A stretch of DNA of 64,000 nucleotides from JAFCUW01 sp049897565 (GTDB lineage: Bacteria; Pseudomonadota; Gammaproteobacteria; Burkholderiales; Burkholderiaceae_D). Positions 17,180-26,163 of the stretch are shown here, piece after piece. Both the position numbers and the translations under genes were made by a program. The stretch's first letter is position 1. Every line of letters starts with the position of its first letter. The notes beneath the pieces were generated by a model, which saw only the letters and a program-made list of their open reading frames with translations, did not search any database and was not told the origin of the DNA. The stretch is taken from positions 124,001 to 188,000 of the forward strand of contig NZ_JAFCWM010000008.1 of the NCBI RefSeq assembly GCF_049897565.1, given 5' to 3'.

Positions 17180-17437
17180 TCACGTCAGCGAACTGATCAA
17201 GCGAGCGCCACACGCCGTCAGATCATCATGGTAGGCATACGGTGTGCCTTTGTGCTTGGCTCCGGCGCCATCGGGCTTGATTGGAAACTCGCCCTTGCAC
17301 TGCGGGCAAAAAGTCATGTCTCCCGCAAGCGCCGCGGTAATGCCCATCACGATAGTACCGGATGAGACGGCCGTTACGTGACCGCCATGATCCGTCTTGT
17401 CGTTCAAGCGAATAACGCCACGTCCCTTGTGTTTCAT
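17180..17437 (-). CDS. PAAR-domain type VI secretion spike-tip protein
   Basis: 85 residues, a single PAAR domain. The sequence shows the expected repeats: RLNDKTDHGGHV at the start, GDMTFCPQCKG in the middle and a DDLTACGARLISS end, with His and Cys residues placed to hold zinc. PAAR proteins cap the VgrG trimer. It is last in the vgrG-effector-immunity-PAAR series on the minus strand, 18 nt after the immunity gene. It is intact and small and has no fused toxin domain. GC content by eye is lower than in the flanking genes. Confidence 0.9.
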   Translation of the reverse strand: MKHKGRGVIRLNDKTDHGGHVTAVSSGTIVMGITAALAGDMTFCPQCKGEFPIKPDGAGAKHKGTPYAYHDDLTACGARLISSLT

Positions 17438-17455
17438 GGTTTGCCCGCTCGAGAG

Positions 17456-18598
17456 TCAATTCTTCGGCTGAAGATGATACGAACCTTCGGAAGCGCCGGG
17501 AACCTTGACGCGGAACTTCAATCCAGAAAGGAGCTTGTCCCAAAGAGCTACTGCCTCGTCGTCAGTGACGGACGCTGACTTCGCCGCCCCGACGGTGTTG
17601 TGTTCAACTTTGGTGAACATCGTCACGCCAAATTCTGACGGATTGGCGACATCCCGCGGCGTACCCACAAATGCCCATTCAAAATCGTGGACGCCGTCAG
17701 CGCGCTTGATGAGAGACTCCTCGCCGTGCCAGTGCTGCACATTGCGCTCGCCCTCGCGTAAAACTGTTCGGCTTGGGTAGTGCATGCCCTGGTCCGTTTT
17801 CGCTTGCTTGATGCGAGAAAGCAGCGACAATTCTTTCTTGTATTTTTCGAACTCCGCTGGGGGATAGTCACCATACGCGTCTTTGTTCGAACTGATCGAA
17901 AAAGTCACGTCCGGGACGCTTGGCAGGAATAGGCCAGCGCTGGCGGTTTCCTGATCTGAATACAACTTTTCAGGAATGAAAGCATGCTTGATACAAAAGC
18001 CGGATTCGGCCGGGACCTCGTCTTCTGCGCGCAACCTAAGGTTTGTGGCCAAGACGGCCTGCCTCCTGGCCGCAGCCGATTCAGTGTCCATTTTTTCATC
18101 AAATTTCTTTTCAAGCCTCACGGAATCGTCAATGAGGAATGTAATATCCCCTTTGTTAATATAGGTTTGAAAGTAAAGAGCGCCGCGCTTCTTGTTGTAC
18201 TCATCTTCAAAGTAACGAAGTTGCCAGCTTGCGTCGACCGGGCCTCTCCCGTTATAAACGATTTCAGCCGTGTTATTATCAGCTTTTATCTTGGCGATAT
18301 CCCCAGCGACCCATACTTTGCTGGCCTCCTGCCCGCCATTCATGGTCTTAACAAGGGCTGGAAGGCCTACCGATCCGGTGATCAGTTCTGCCTCTAGGGG
18401 CACCTCGACCGCATAACGACCGAAGCAGACTAGCTTCGTTTTTGCAAACAGCAACTGCAGACGTGGGCTAAGTTTTACAGACTCTGGCACGGGGTTCTCC
18501 TTGAAGGAATAGTTTGGAGTACAAGCTGTGAGTAGTGATAACGCAGCCACCGTCGCGCGAAAGCGAAGTCCGTCCTTATCTTCTGTGTGTAAGGTCAT
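17456..18598 (-). CDS. Tli4-type immunity lipoprotein to a type VI lipase effector
   Basis: 380 residues. A lipoprotein-type signal with LLTAC at about residue 23-26 places it in the periplasm. The body has the Tli4 family look: KLVCFGRYAVEVPLEAELI in the N-terminal domain and GTPRDVANPSEFGVTMFT with a VALWDKLLSGLKFR end in the C-terminal domain. Tli4 proteins bind and neutralise a cognate lipase delivered by type VI secretion. The start lies 3 nt after the lipase stop, so the two are translationally linked. Family call is by recognition of motifs. The pairing with the upstream lipase is from position. Confidence 0.82.
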   Translation of the reverse strand: MTLHTEDKDGLRFRATVAALSLLTACTPNYSFKENPVPESVKLSPRLQLLFAKTKLVCFGRYAVEVPLEAELITGSVGLPALVKTMNGGQEASKVWVAGDIAKIKADNNTAEIVYNGRGPVDASWQLRYFEDEYNKKRGALYFQTYINKGDITFLIDDSVRLEKKFDEKMDTESAAARRQAVLATNLRLRAEDEVPAESGFCIKHAFIPEKLYSDQETASAGLFLPSVPDVTFSISSNKDAYGDYPPAEFEKYKKELSLLSRIKQAKTDQGMHYPSRTVLREGERNVQHWHGEESLIKRADGVHDFEWAFVGTPRDVANPSEFGVTMFTKVEHNTVGAAKSASVTDDEAVALWDKLLSGLKFRVKVPGASEGSYHLQPKN

Positions 18599-18601
18599 GA
18601 T

Positions 18602-20470
18602 CTATGCCCACTTTGCTGTTTTTGCAATCTGAACGATGGAATACAACATTGAAGCTAATACGTGAGGGTCGGCATAGCTATTTTGATGTTCGTAGCCTTG
18701 TCCTTCGACACCGTGGGTGAACAGCGTTCCGTTGATGTTTTTTGCTGATCTGTTTGACGGCACCGTTTCATCGCCGGCGGCGCTTGCAGGTTGCAGTTGC
18801 AGGGTCAACATTTCGCGCCCGGCCTGAACCGTGATTTTGCCCTTCGCATCATCGGTAAGAAGGGTCCATGTTTCTGGCGGTGGCAGGGTAAAACCGGCGT
18901 CGGAAGTGATCTTGAAAACGATCTCCCCGTAACTTAGGCGATTCTGTGACGCGCAATAGCTAGCGAAAGTGTTGGTATGAAACGTCGTTTCAATGGAATG
19001 CAGGAATTTGCTCGCTTCCGTTAAGCGCTTCTTTACTTTTTCGATTCCGCCGCCTGCTTTTTCGTTCAAGTTTCCCGGATTTACCCAAAGAGGATTAAGT
19101 AGACGCCACCACGCATTTTCCGGTTGTAGATAGATGTGTTCGAGTGCCGTTTGCTTCTCGCTCGGCCAACTCGCTAGCGGTCTATTGAGGCCGTCGATGA
19201 CCTTTAACCAATTTGCGCCGTAGCCAGCACCAGGCATCATTTCAAGCGGCGCAGGTGCGTTTGCGAGAATCGCCGTGGCATGCCGACCGTCAATCCCGAG
19301 GATTTTCGCTTCGGTTTCCGCTGTAAAACCCGACTTTTCTTGGAAACCGAAGCGCATCCGCTTGTACGCGCCTGCAGCTCCCAAGGTCGGCATGACGTTG
19401 TGATAGATGCCGAGCACTTTAAGGCTGCTGTCCTTAAGTAAATTTCCGTAGCTCGGATGGATAAGCGCACGCGCCAACAACCCTCCCATGCTGTGCGTAA
19501 CAATGATCACCTCATCACACTTGAATCCGCGCTGCTGATAGCCCTTAACCATTCCGCGAATCCGCTCCGCAATAATTTTAGCGGACTGACCATTACTCCG
19601 GACGAAGTTGTAGCCCATCGCATGGACTGGATACCAACACGGCGCGATTTTCTTGATGTCGCTTTCAGTGATCGCTTTGCCCGCCGCTCCGCCAAACGCC
19701 TGAGGTTTTTGGAGCAGAAGCTTGCTCAGCGGCCGGTCCGCGACTGCCAACATCGGCTTGCCATTTTCGTCGGTCGGCATCGATTGCCACAAAGGACCGA
19801 CGCGACCTTTCGTCATCATATTGTTGAGAAAAAGCTCCGCCGTTTTAAGCATCGTGCCATACGCACCACCGAACAAGACTTCGCTCCAACCTCGCCAACG
19901 GGCGATTTGTGCAGGGCTAGCCCTTCTGCTCCGCCCAGTGTTTGGTTTGGCGGCAAAGTCTGCCATGCTCAGTCGAGCGCCCATCAGCGGCGGAATTGCG
20001 GAAAGATCGTGTGGCACGTTGTGGTGACGAACATCCTCCGCCAACGTTTCCTTCCCTTCAGGATCGAAACGATCCTTACTTTCGGTGTAGTGGTAGTACT
20101 CGACCTCAGTTTCGTTCTGGTCGAAAATGAGCTGACGCTGGGCTGGCGTCGCGTTCTTGAACCATCCGCCGTAACCCCTCCCAGATAGAATATCTGACTT
20201 GCTACTAACGATGTCGTCCGGACGCCACGAACGATTATCGTCACGCCGCAGTTCGTCTTGTCGCCGCTTGCTTACACGCAAGTTGCTCCCCATAACACCT
20301 GGGAGAAAGATGACGGGAATGACTTTGCCCGGCGGAACAGCAACGTCGTGTCTCACCGTGTCATCGATCTTGGTCATCACGACGGAATATTCAGCCCATC
20401 CGCCTACGCCCTGCGTAAACTCGCCCGGTTGATTGCCGTGTTCGTTTAAATTCGACCCTGCGCCGCTCAT
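18602..20470 (-). CDS. Type VI secretion lipase effector, Tle4-like alpha/beta hydrolase
   Basis: 622 residues, no signal peptide. An alpha/beta-hydrolase core is visible: VIFLPGVMGSNLR near residue 53-65, the nucleophile elbow THSMGG with Ser at about residue 327, a late AGDETVPSNRS acidic segment and YEHQNSY with a likely catalytic His. The first residue of the elbow is Thr instead of Gly. The ATG overlaps the vgrG stop by 4 nt (ATGA), so the effector is coupled to its VgrG carrier. The following gene is a Tli4-type immunity protein, so a Tle4-like phospholipase is the best guess; Tle3-like is the alternative. It would act on lipids in a target cell. Confidence 0.82.
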   Translation of the reverse strand: MSGAGSNLNEHGNQPGEFTQGVGGWAEYSVVMTKIDDTVRHDVAVPPGKVIPVIFLPGVMGSNLRVSKRRQDELRRDDNRSWRPDDIVSSKSDILSGRGYGGWFKNATPAQRQLIFDQNETEVEYYHYTESKDRFDPEGKETLAEDVRHHNVPHDLSAIPPLMGARLSMADFAAKPNTGRSRRASPAQIARWRGWSEVLFGGAYGTMLKTAELFLNNMMTKGRVGPLWQSMPTDENGKPMLAVADRPLSKLLLQKPQAFGGAAGKAITESDIKKIAPCWYPVHAMGYNFVRSNGQSAKIIAERIRGMVKGYQQRGFKCDEVIIVTHSMGGLLARALIHPSYGNLLKDSSLKVLGIYHNVMPTLGAAGAYKRMRFGFQEKSGFTAETEAKILGIDGRHATAILANAPAPLEMMPGAGYGANWLKVIDGLNRPLASWPSEKQTALEHIYLQPENAWWRLLNPLWVNPGNLNEKAGGGIEKVKKRLTEASKFLHSIETTFHTNTFASYCASQNRLSYGEIVFKITSDAGFTLPPPETWTLLTDDAKGKITVQAGREMLTLQLQPASAAGDETVPSNRSAKNINGTLFTHGVEGQGYEHQNSYADPHVLASMLYSIVQIAKTAKWA

Positions 20471-23055
20471 GGCAGTTCCCCTTTATAGCGGACGGTATAT
20501 CTCTCCATATCCATTCCTTTCTGCACTTCGGTTGTGCCGCTGACGCCAGTCTTACCACTCAAGGTGGCACCATCTTCCCGTATGAGCTCGTACTCGATAT
20601 GGGGTGCCGGCGTCCCGTCCACCTGGAGCATCCGGATTTCCTGGTCAAATCGACTAGTCGGCTTTTCGTTGAACGACTGAGAGATGCTTTTCGGCGCCAG
20701 CGTTTCCAGATTCCCATGGAACAAAACGGGTGAGGACGTGAAAAACTGGACCTTATCGCTGATTTCCAACATGTGGTTGGCGCCGTGCAGCCGGACTCCC
20801 TTCTTGCCGCGGATTTCCACCCAGTCCGTCTCGCTCATCAGGGCGATCACCTTTTTAGCGATGACTTCGACGTCATCGCTTTGCGCCTGGATGCTCACTT
20901 TGCCCGCTGCAGCAATGAGCTTCATCCCAGCGTTATGCACAAACAACCGAAATGTCTTGCGGACGCTGGCGAAAAGGCTGTCGCCGGTGGAGATCGACAG
21001 GTCTTTGCCGGTTGTCAGTGCGGTATGAGCGGCACTCGCAATATGGGTCGATTGCGAAGTCGTCGTCTCAATGCCGGCGGGACTGGCAAGTACCAGGTGC
21101 GGTGCCGAAAGCTCAGGGAAACTACCGCCCGCGCCCTTGATGGCTTCGTTCTGCACTTTGATGACTTCGGCAACATCTTCTTGTTGCCCGCGTTCCTGCG
21201 CCTCGTGCTCAACTGCTGCGTCGGCCAAGGCCGAATGCAGCAGCTGCGCGGTACTCAGTTGCTGTACGGTCTCCGCCATATCTTTCATAGGCGAAGCAGC
21301 CGAAGGGCGGGCTTCTGTCGTGATCAGCATGCCTTTGCCCGCGCGCGCTACACCCCAGGAATCGGAAAACAGTTCCCATCCTTCGCCGCGCGTGGTGGTG
21401 CGTCCTGCATTGTTGTCAATCCGCGTAATGTGTCCAAGCGAAAGCTGGCTGTGCTGATGATCGCTCTTGAGCTGGGCCTGGATTTGTTCGTGGGTGTCGT
21501 CAAGAATCAGATGGTTACTTCGGCCGGCCGAGGTGTTACCGCCTTCGCCCTTCAGTTCGCGGCTGCGAAAGCCGGTCAACGCGCGCTGCGAGGGGAGCTT
21601 CCAGGGCGGCATGTAGACCTGGTTGTGAACGCAGCCGGTCACAATGGGACGATCTGGCGATCCGTCAAGCCATTGGACGATAACTTCCGAGCCCACTCTG
21701 GGAACAGCCGCCGCTCCTAACTCAGCGCCGGCCCAAGAAGTCGACACGCGTATCCAACCCGAACTGAGTTCATTCCCTTCGCCCGCCCGATCCCAGTGGA
21801 ATTGCACCCGGATTCGTCCATACTCGTCGGTATAGATGCTCCCCTGTCCCTCGGGGCCGACCACTATCGCGGTCTGAGGGGCGAGGATCTTTGTCTCGAC
21901 ACTATTGAAGCCGCGGCCCGGGCGCCACGGAATTGCCTTGCGACTGCAGATCAGACGATTGCTGTAGCGCGGTTGCTCGGCCTTTTGAAGGTAGTTATTG
22001 GTCGCCACATGATTGACCTCGACTATGAGGAACTCGTTCATGCTCCCGCCCCTTGATTCCTCGAACGGATATTTCCCGAAGCGGTCAGTGACGCTAAAAG
22101 AACGACCGGGCATGACGCGACTGTTGCTGCCAGCAGCCTCGAAGTATTTGGCCGCGCTTTCCATCTCCTCAAGCCGGAGTCTTACCACGCTGTCACCGTT
22201 TGTGAAACCCGTGAAACCGTACGCCCCTGCGTATTCGTATGCCTCGACGTTTAACACGCTGCCTTGTTTGTTGAGGGTCGGCAGGTTGAGTTCCGCCGGC
22301 CTGGGATCCTTGAAATTGAAACTTCTCAACGTTACGCTTGCCGGCTGCAGGAAGCGCACTGAGGACCACTCGCTAATTGCGTCTGCCTCTTGTGCTCCGC
22401 CGACATGCGCATGGAACCGAATTTCAGGATCGCCGTCGATCGTTGCGGCGCGGGTTGAATCGTCCGCAAAAACTAGTTTGTGTCCTTTGTCGTCATGTTC
22501 GTAATGATAGTAAATGCCCGCAGATTCCCAGCGCCTGTGCAGATAATTGGCGTCAGTTTCGTTGAACTGACAGGCGTCGGTCATCGCCTTATCTTCGCCA
22601 TAAATTTTGCAATCCCATACCGCATAGGCACCGTAATCCCTGAAAATGCTTTCGGTCTGTCGGCGCAGGTTCGCGCTATGAAAGAGATAGCAATCCTTTC
22701 GCAACGATAGGAATTTCAGCCATGGGCCTAGCTTCGCTTCGTAGAAAGCAATGTTCTCGGCCTTCTTCCGTTGAAAGCTGAAGCAGTAGCCTGAAAAAAA
22801 ACGCAGCGTGCCTCCCTGCTGAACCAATTCAATGCTGAGGAGCTTCCCCTGAATGTCCTTGAGCTCGATGTTCGGGTTGTTCGACAGGATTTCGACGCTA
22901 AATTCGAAATCGCGCGACAGTCCTTCAAATGCCTCAAGCGCCTCGACGACGAACTCGCACTGCGGTCCATCGTCGTTAGGAAAAGATAGGCGAAGAATAC
23001 GGTTATTCTGACGCGCTTTAATGAGGTCGCGCAGGCTGTCGACAATGTCGCCCAT
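20467..23055 (-). CDS. vgrG: VgrG spike protein with C-terminal transthyretin-like extension
   Basis: 862 residues. The N-terminal gp27-like region (about 10-380) is followed by the gp5-like OB fold with VGPEGQGSIYTDEYGRIRVQFHW, then GSEVIVQWLDGSPDRPIVTG. A DUF2345 beta-helix region covers about 560-780. The last 60 residues (APHIEYELIREDGATLSGKT and on) look like the transthyretin-like domain that docks effectors. The start at 23055 has AGGG upstream; the frame extends to 23124 but that leader is unlike the family. The stop overlaps the lipase start. No other T6SS core genes are in the window, so this is an auxiliary cargo locus. Confidence 0.93.
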   Translation of the reverse strand: MGDIVDSLRDLIKARQNNRILRLSFPNDDGPQCEFVVEALEAFEGLSRDFEFSVEILSNNPNIELKDIQGKLLSIELVQQGGTLRFFSGYCFSFQRKKAENIAFYEAKLGPWLKFLSLRKDCYLFHSANLRRQTESIFRDYGAYAVWDCKIYGEDKAMTDACQFNETDANYLHRRWESAGIYYHYEHDDKGHKLVFADDSTRAATIDGDPEIRFHAHVGGAQEADAISEWSSVRFLQPASVTLRSFNFKDPRPAELNLPTLNKQGSVLNVEAYEYAGAYGFTGFTNGDSVVRLRLEEMESAAKYFEAAGSNSRVMPGRSFSVTDRFGKYPFEESRGGSMNEFLIVEVNHVATNNYLQKAEQPRYSNRLICSRKAIPWRPGRGFNSVETKILAPQTAIVVGPEGQGSIYTDEYGRIRVQFHWDRAGEGNELSSGWIRVSTSWAGAELGAAAVPRVGSEVIVQWLDGSPDRPIVTGCVHNQVYMPPWKLPSQRALTGFRSRELKGEGGNTSAGRSNHLILDDTHEQIQAQLKSDHQHSQLSLGHITRIDNNAGRTTTRGEGWELFSDSWGVARAGKGMLITTEARPSAASPMKDMAETVQQLSTAQLLHSALADAAVEHEAQERGQQEDVAEVIKVQNEAIKGAGGSFPELSAPHLVLASPAGIETTTSQSTHIASAAHTALTTGKDLSISTGDSLFASVRKTFRLFVHNAGMKLIAAAGKVSIQAQSDDVEVIAKKVIALMSETDWVEIRGKKGVRLHGANHMLEISDKVQFFTSSPVLFHGNLETLAPKSISQSFNEKPTSRFDQEIRMLQVDGTPAPHIEYELIREDGATLSGKTGVSGTTEVQKGMDMERYTVRYKGELP

Positions 23056-23285
23056 AACTTTTCCCTTTGCAGGCAAGTGAGCATTGATACTAACTAATGA
23101 CAGAGCCGTGCGTTTCAGAAACACCAGCGACCTTGCGAATTATCAATCGCTTCCAAGTACATCTTTATACGAACAACTCCCAACCAAAAATCGAACTGGC
23201 CGCGCCTTTAGCGACAGTGCGGTCGCGCGCCACGCCTGCTACTTAAATGGCGGATAATGAAGCCTTCCGCCAGCAGCTAACTACC

Positions 23286-23723
23286 ATGCACATACCCTCC
23301 AATCCAGCTGCCTGCCCGTGCGGCGGCGGCCCCTTTGCCGCCTGCTGCGGCCCGTTCCTGGCCGGCGCCGCGGTCCCGCCATCGGCCGAACTGCTGATGC
23401 GCTCGCGCTACTCGGCCTACACGCTGCGCGACGAAGCCTACCTGCGCGCGACCTGGCATCCGAGCACGCTGCCGGCCGGGCCCATCGTCGACCCCGATGA
23501 GAGGTTACAGTGGCTCGGACTTGAGGTAGAATCTGCTTTACGTTTACGTCAACGTAAAGCAGACTTGCCTGACTCGCCAGACCGCGATACCGTAGAATTC
23601 GTCGCCCGCTACAAGATCGGCGGACGCGCGCATCGCCTGCACGAAGTAAGCCGTTTCGTGCGCGAGCACGGCCCCGGCGCGGCACGCTGGTTTTACCTCG
23701 ACGGCAGCTTCCCGAACAAGTAG
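23286..23723 (+). CDS. YchJ/UPF0225-family protein with SEC-C zinc motif
   Basis: About 145 residues. The N-terminal SEC-C motif reads CPCGGGPFAACC, followed by LMRSRYSAYTLRDEAYLRATWHPS, all as in E. coli YchJ. The ATG at 23286 puts the CPCG close to the N-terminus as in the family; an ATG at 23247 adds 13 residues and no start has a clear ribosome site. The C-terminal second SEC-C of E. coli YchJ is missing. Between WLGLEV and VEFVARY there are about eight extra residues compared with E. coli, and exactly there the DNA holds a 13-bp perfect palindrome (23532-23563). Function of the family is unknown. Confidence 0.85.
   Translation: MHIPSNPAACPCGGGPFAACCGPFLAGAAVPPSAELLMRSRYSAYTLRDEAYLRATWHPSTLPAGPIVDPDERLQWLGLEVESALRLRQRKADLPDSPDRDTVEFVARYKIGGRAHRLHEVSRFVREHGPGAARWFYLDGSFPNK
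23532..23563. promoter_or_regulatory. Perfect palindrome inside ychJ, LiuR-like operator candidate
   Basis: TCTGCTTTACGTT (23532-23544) and AACGTAAAGCAGA (23551-23563) are perfect inverted repeats around TACGTC. The core TTTACGTTTACGTCAACG resembles, from memory, the ACGTnnACGT-type boxes predicted for the MerR-family regulator LiuR. It lies 180 nt upstream of liuB, the first liu gene in the window. Operator function is inferred. Confidence 0.55.
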
Positions 23724-23743
23724 CGCATAGAAGAAGGACAGGA

Positions 23744-25366
23744 ATGCCTCATATCGACAGCAAGCTCAATCCACGCAGCGATGATTTCAAGGCCAACGCG
23801 GCCGCCATGCAGATCATCGTCGACGACCTGCACGCCAGGGTCACCGCCGTAGCGGCCGGCGGCGGCGCTGCCGCCAGCGCCAAACATGTCGCGCGCGGCA
23901 AGCTGCTGCCGCGCGACCGCGTGCAGATGCTGCTCGATCCGGGCACGCCCTTCCTCGAATTTTCCCAGCTGGCCGCCTACGGCATGTACCAGGATGCCAA
24001 GGGCGCCGACTCGGCCCCGAGCGCCGGCATCATCACCGGCATCGGCCGCGTCTCGGGCCAGGAATGCGTAATCGTCTGTAACGACGCCACCGTCAAGGGC
24101 GGCACCTACTACCCGATCACCGTCAAGAAGCACCTGCGCGCGCAGGAGATCGCCGACCAGAACAACCTGCCGTGCATCTACCTGGTCGACTCGGGCGGCG
24201 CCAACCTGCCCAACCAGGACGACGTGTTCCCCGACCGCGATCACTTCGGCCGCATCTTCTTCAACCAGGCCAATTTGTCGGCCAAGGGTATCCCGCAGAT
24301 CGCCGTCGTCATGGGTTCGTGCACCGCCGGCGGCGCCTACGTGCCGGCCATGAGCGACGAGTCGATCATCGTGAAAGAGCAAGGCACCATTTTCCTCGGC
24401 GGCCCGCCGCTCGTCAAAGCGGCCACCGGTGAAGTCGTCAGCGCCGAAGACCTCGGCGGCGGTGACGTCCACACCCGCCTGTCCGGCGTGGTCGACCACC
24501 TGGCGCAAAACGACCTGCACGCACTGTCGCTGGCGCGCACGATCGTGTCGAACCTGAACCGCACCAAGCCGCAGCAGATGGCGCTGAAAGAGTCGGTCGA
24601 GCCGAAGTATCCGGCCAAGGAGCTGTACGGCGTGATCCCGGTCGACACCCGCAAGCCGTTCGACGTGCGCGAAGTCATCGCCCGCATCGTCGACGGCAGC
24701 GAGTTCGACGAATTCAAGGCGCGCTACGGCACCACCCTGATCTGCGGCTTCGCCCATATCTACGGCGTCAAGGTCGGCATCATCGCCAACAACGGCATCC
24801 TGTTCTCGGAGTCGGCCCTCAAGGCGACCCACTTCATCGAGCTGTGCTGCCAGCGCAAGATCCCGCTGGTCTTTTTACAGAACATCACCGGCTTCATGGT
24901 CGGACGCAAATACGAAAACGAAGGCATCGCCCGCAACGGCGCCAAGATGGTCACCGCGGTGGCCACCGCGTCGGTGCCGAAGTTCACCGTCATCATCGGC
25001 GGCAGCTTCGGCGCCGGCAACTACGGCATGTGCGGCCGCGCCTTCTCGCCGCGCTTCCTGTGGATGTGGCCGAACGCGCGCATCTCCGTGATGGGCGGCG
25101 ACCAGGCCGCCAGCGTGCTGGCAACCGTCAAGCGCGACGGCATCGAAGGCAAGGGCGGCGCCTGGAGCGCCGCGGAAGAAGCGGCGTTCAAGCAGCCGAT
25201 CAAGGAACAGTACGAACACCAGGGCCACCCGTACTACGCCACCGCGCGCTTGTGGGACGACGGCGTGATCGATCCGGCCGACACGCGCATGGTGCTCGGC
25301 CTCGGTTTGTCGGCCGCGCTCAACGCCGAAATCGGCGACACGAAGTTCGGCGTCTTCCGGATGTAA
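23744..25366 (+). CDS. liuB: Methylcrotonoyl-CoA carboxylase carboxyltransferase (beta) subunit
   Basis: 540 residues, the usual size of MCC beta. The two crotonase-like carboxyltransferase halves are present, with VMGSCTAGGAYVPAMSDESI and FLGGPPLVKAATGEVVSAEDLGG in the first and FLQNITGFMVGRKYE and IIGGSFGAGNYGMCGRAF in the second. It transfers CO2 from biotin to 3-methylcrotonyl-CoA in leucine and isovalerate breakdown. The biotin-carrying alpha subunit is at 30592, with liuC and four biotin genes between. It is the first gene of the operon in view; the isovaleryl-CoA dehydrogenase gene (liuA) is not in the window. Confidence 0.96.
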   Translation: MPHIDSKLNPRSDDFKANAAAMQIIVDDLHARVTAVAAGGGAAASAKHVARGKLLPRDRVQMLLDPGTPFLEFSQLAAYGMYQDAKGADSAPSAGIITGIGRVSGQECVIVCNDATVKGGTYYPITVKKHLRAQEIADQNNLPCIYLVDSGGANLPNQDDVFPDRDHFGRIFFNQANLSAKGIPQIAVVMGSCTAGGAYVPAMSDESIIVKEQGTIFLGGPPLVKAATGEVVSAEDLGGGDVHTRLSGVVDHLAQNDLHALSLARTIVSNLNRTKPQQMALKESVEPKYPAKELYGVIPVDTRKPFDVREVIARIVDGSEFDEFKARYGTTLICGFAHIYGVKVGIIANNGILFSESALKATHFIELCCQRKIPLVFLQNITGFMVGRKYENEGIARNGAKMVTAVATASVPKFTVIIGGSFGAGNYGMCGRAFSPRFLWMWPNARISVMGGDQAASVLATVKRDGIEGKGGAWSAAEEAAFKQPIKEQYEHQGHPYYATARLWDDGVIDPADTRMVLGLGLSAALNAEIGDTKFGVFRM

Positions 25367-25377
25367 GGGGAACACAG

Positions 25378-26163
25378 ATGAACTGGCAGGCTATCGACAT
25401 CACGATGCACGAACGCGTCGCCACCGTCACGCTCGACCGCCCCGACGTGCGCAACGCCTTCAACGAAGCGACCATCGCCGAACTGGCGCTCGCTTTCGAT
25501 GAACTGGGCCGCGACGAGGATGTGCGCGCCATCGTGCTGGCCGCGAACGGCAGCGCGTTCTGCGCCGGCGGCGACTTGAACTGGATGAAGCAGATGGCCG
25601 GCTACTCGGACGCCGAAAACCGCGCCGACGCCGCCAAGCTGGCCGCCATGCTGCGCACGATTTACCTGTGCCCGAAACCGGTCGTCGCCCGCATCCAGGG
25701 CGACTGCTACGCCGGCGGCATGGGCCTGGTCGCCGCCTGCGACATCGCCGTGGCGCTCGAGGAAGCGAACTTCTGCCTCAGCGAAGTCAAGCTCGGGCTG
25801 ATCCCGGCCACCATTTCACCATACGTCATCAAGGCGATGGGCGAGAACGCTGCGCGCCGCTACTTCCTCACGGCCGAACGCTTTTCCGCGCGCGAGGCGC
25901 ACCGCATCGGCTTCGTGCATGAAGTGGTGCCGGCGGCCGACCTCGATACCACCGTTGCCGCCATCATCAAGGCGCTCGTTGGCAACAGCCCGAACGCGGT
26001 GAAGGAAGCGAAGGTACTGGTGCGCGACATGGCCGGGCGCCCGGTCGACGATGCGCTGCTGGCCGACAGCGCCGAGCGCATCGCCGCCATCCGCGCATCG
26101 GGCGAAGGACGCGAAGGCGTCGCTTCCTTCCTCGAAAAACGCAAGCCTTCATGGCTGGACTGA
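25378..26163 (+). CDS. liuC: Methylglutaconyl-CoA hydratase (enoyl-CoA hydratase family)
   Basis: 261 residues of the crotonase family. The oxyanion-hole segments are SAFCAGGDLNWMKQM and GDCYAGGMGLVAACD, and SEVKLGLIPATISPYV is typical of LiuC. The start at 25378 has AAGGGGA upstream and lies 11 nt after the liuB stop; the long upstream frame is an antisense-like artefact of liuB. It hydrates 3-methylglutaconyl-CoA to HMG-CoA, the step between the carboxylase and the lyase. Its 3' end overlaps bioA by 13 nt, so biotin genes are read from the same message. Confidence 0.94.
   Translation: MNWQAIDITMHERVATVTLDRPDVRNAFNEATIAELALAFDELGRDEDVRAIVLAANGSAFCAGGDLNWMKQMAGYSDAENRADAAKLAAMLRTIYLCPKPVVARIQGDCYAGGMGLVAACDIAVALEEANFCLSEVKLGLIPATISPYVIKAMGENAARRYFLTAERFSAREAHRIGFVHEVVPAADLDTTVAAIIKALVGNSPNAVKEAKVLVRDMAGRPVDDALLADSAERIAAIRASGEGREGVASFLEKRKPSWLD

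Noticed and set aside
20773..21720. 315-codon plus-strand frame opposite vgrG
   Set aside because: Antisense to the conserved DUF2345 region of VgrG and without any start signal.
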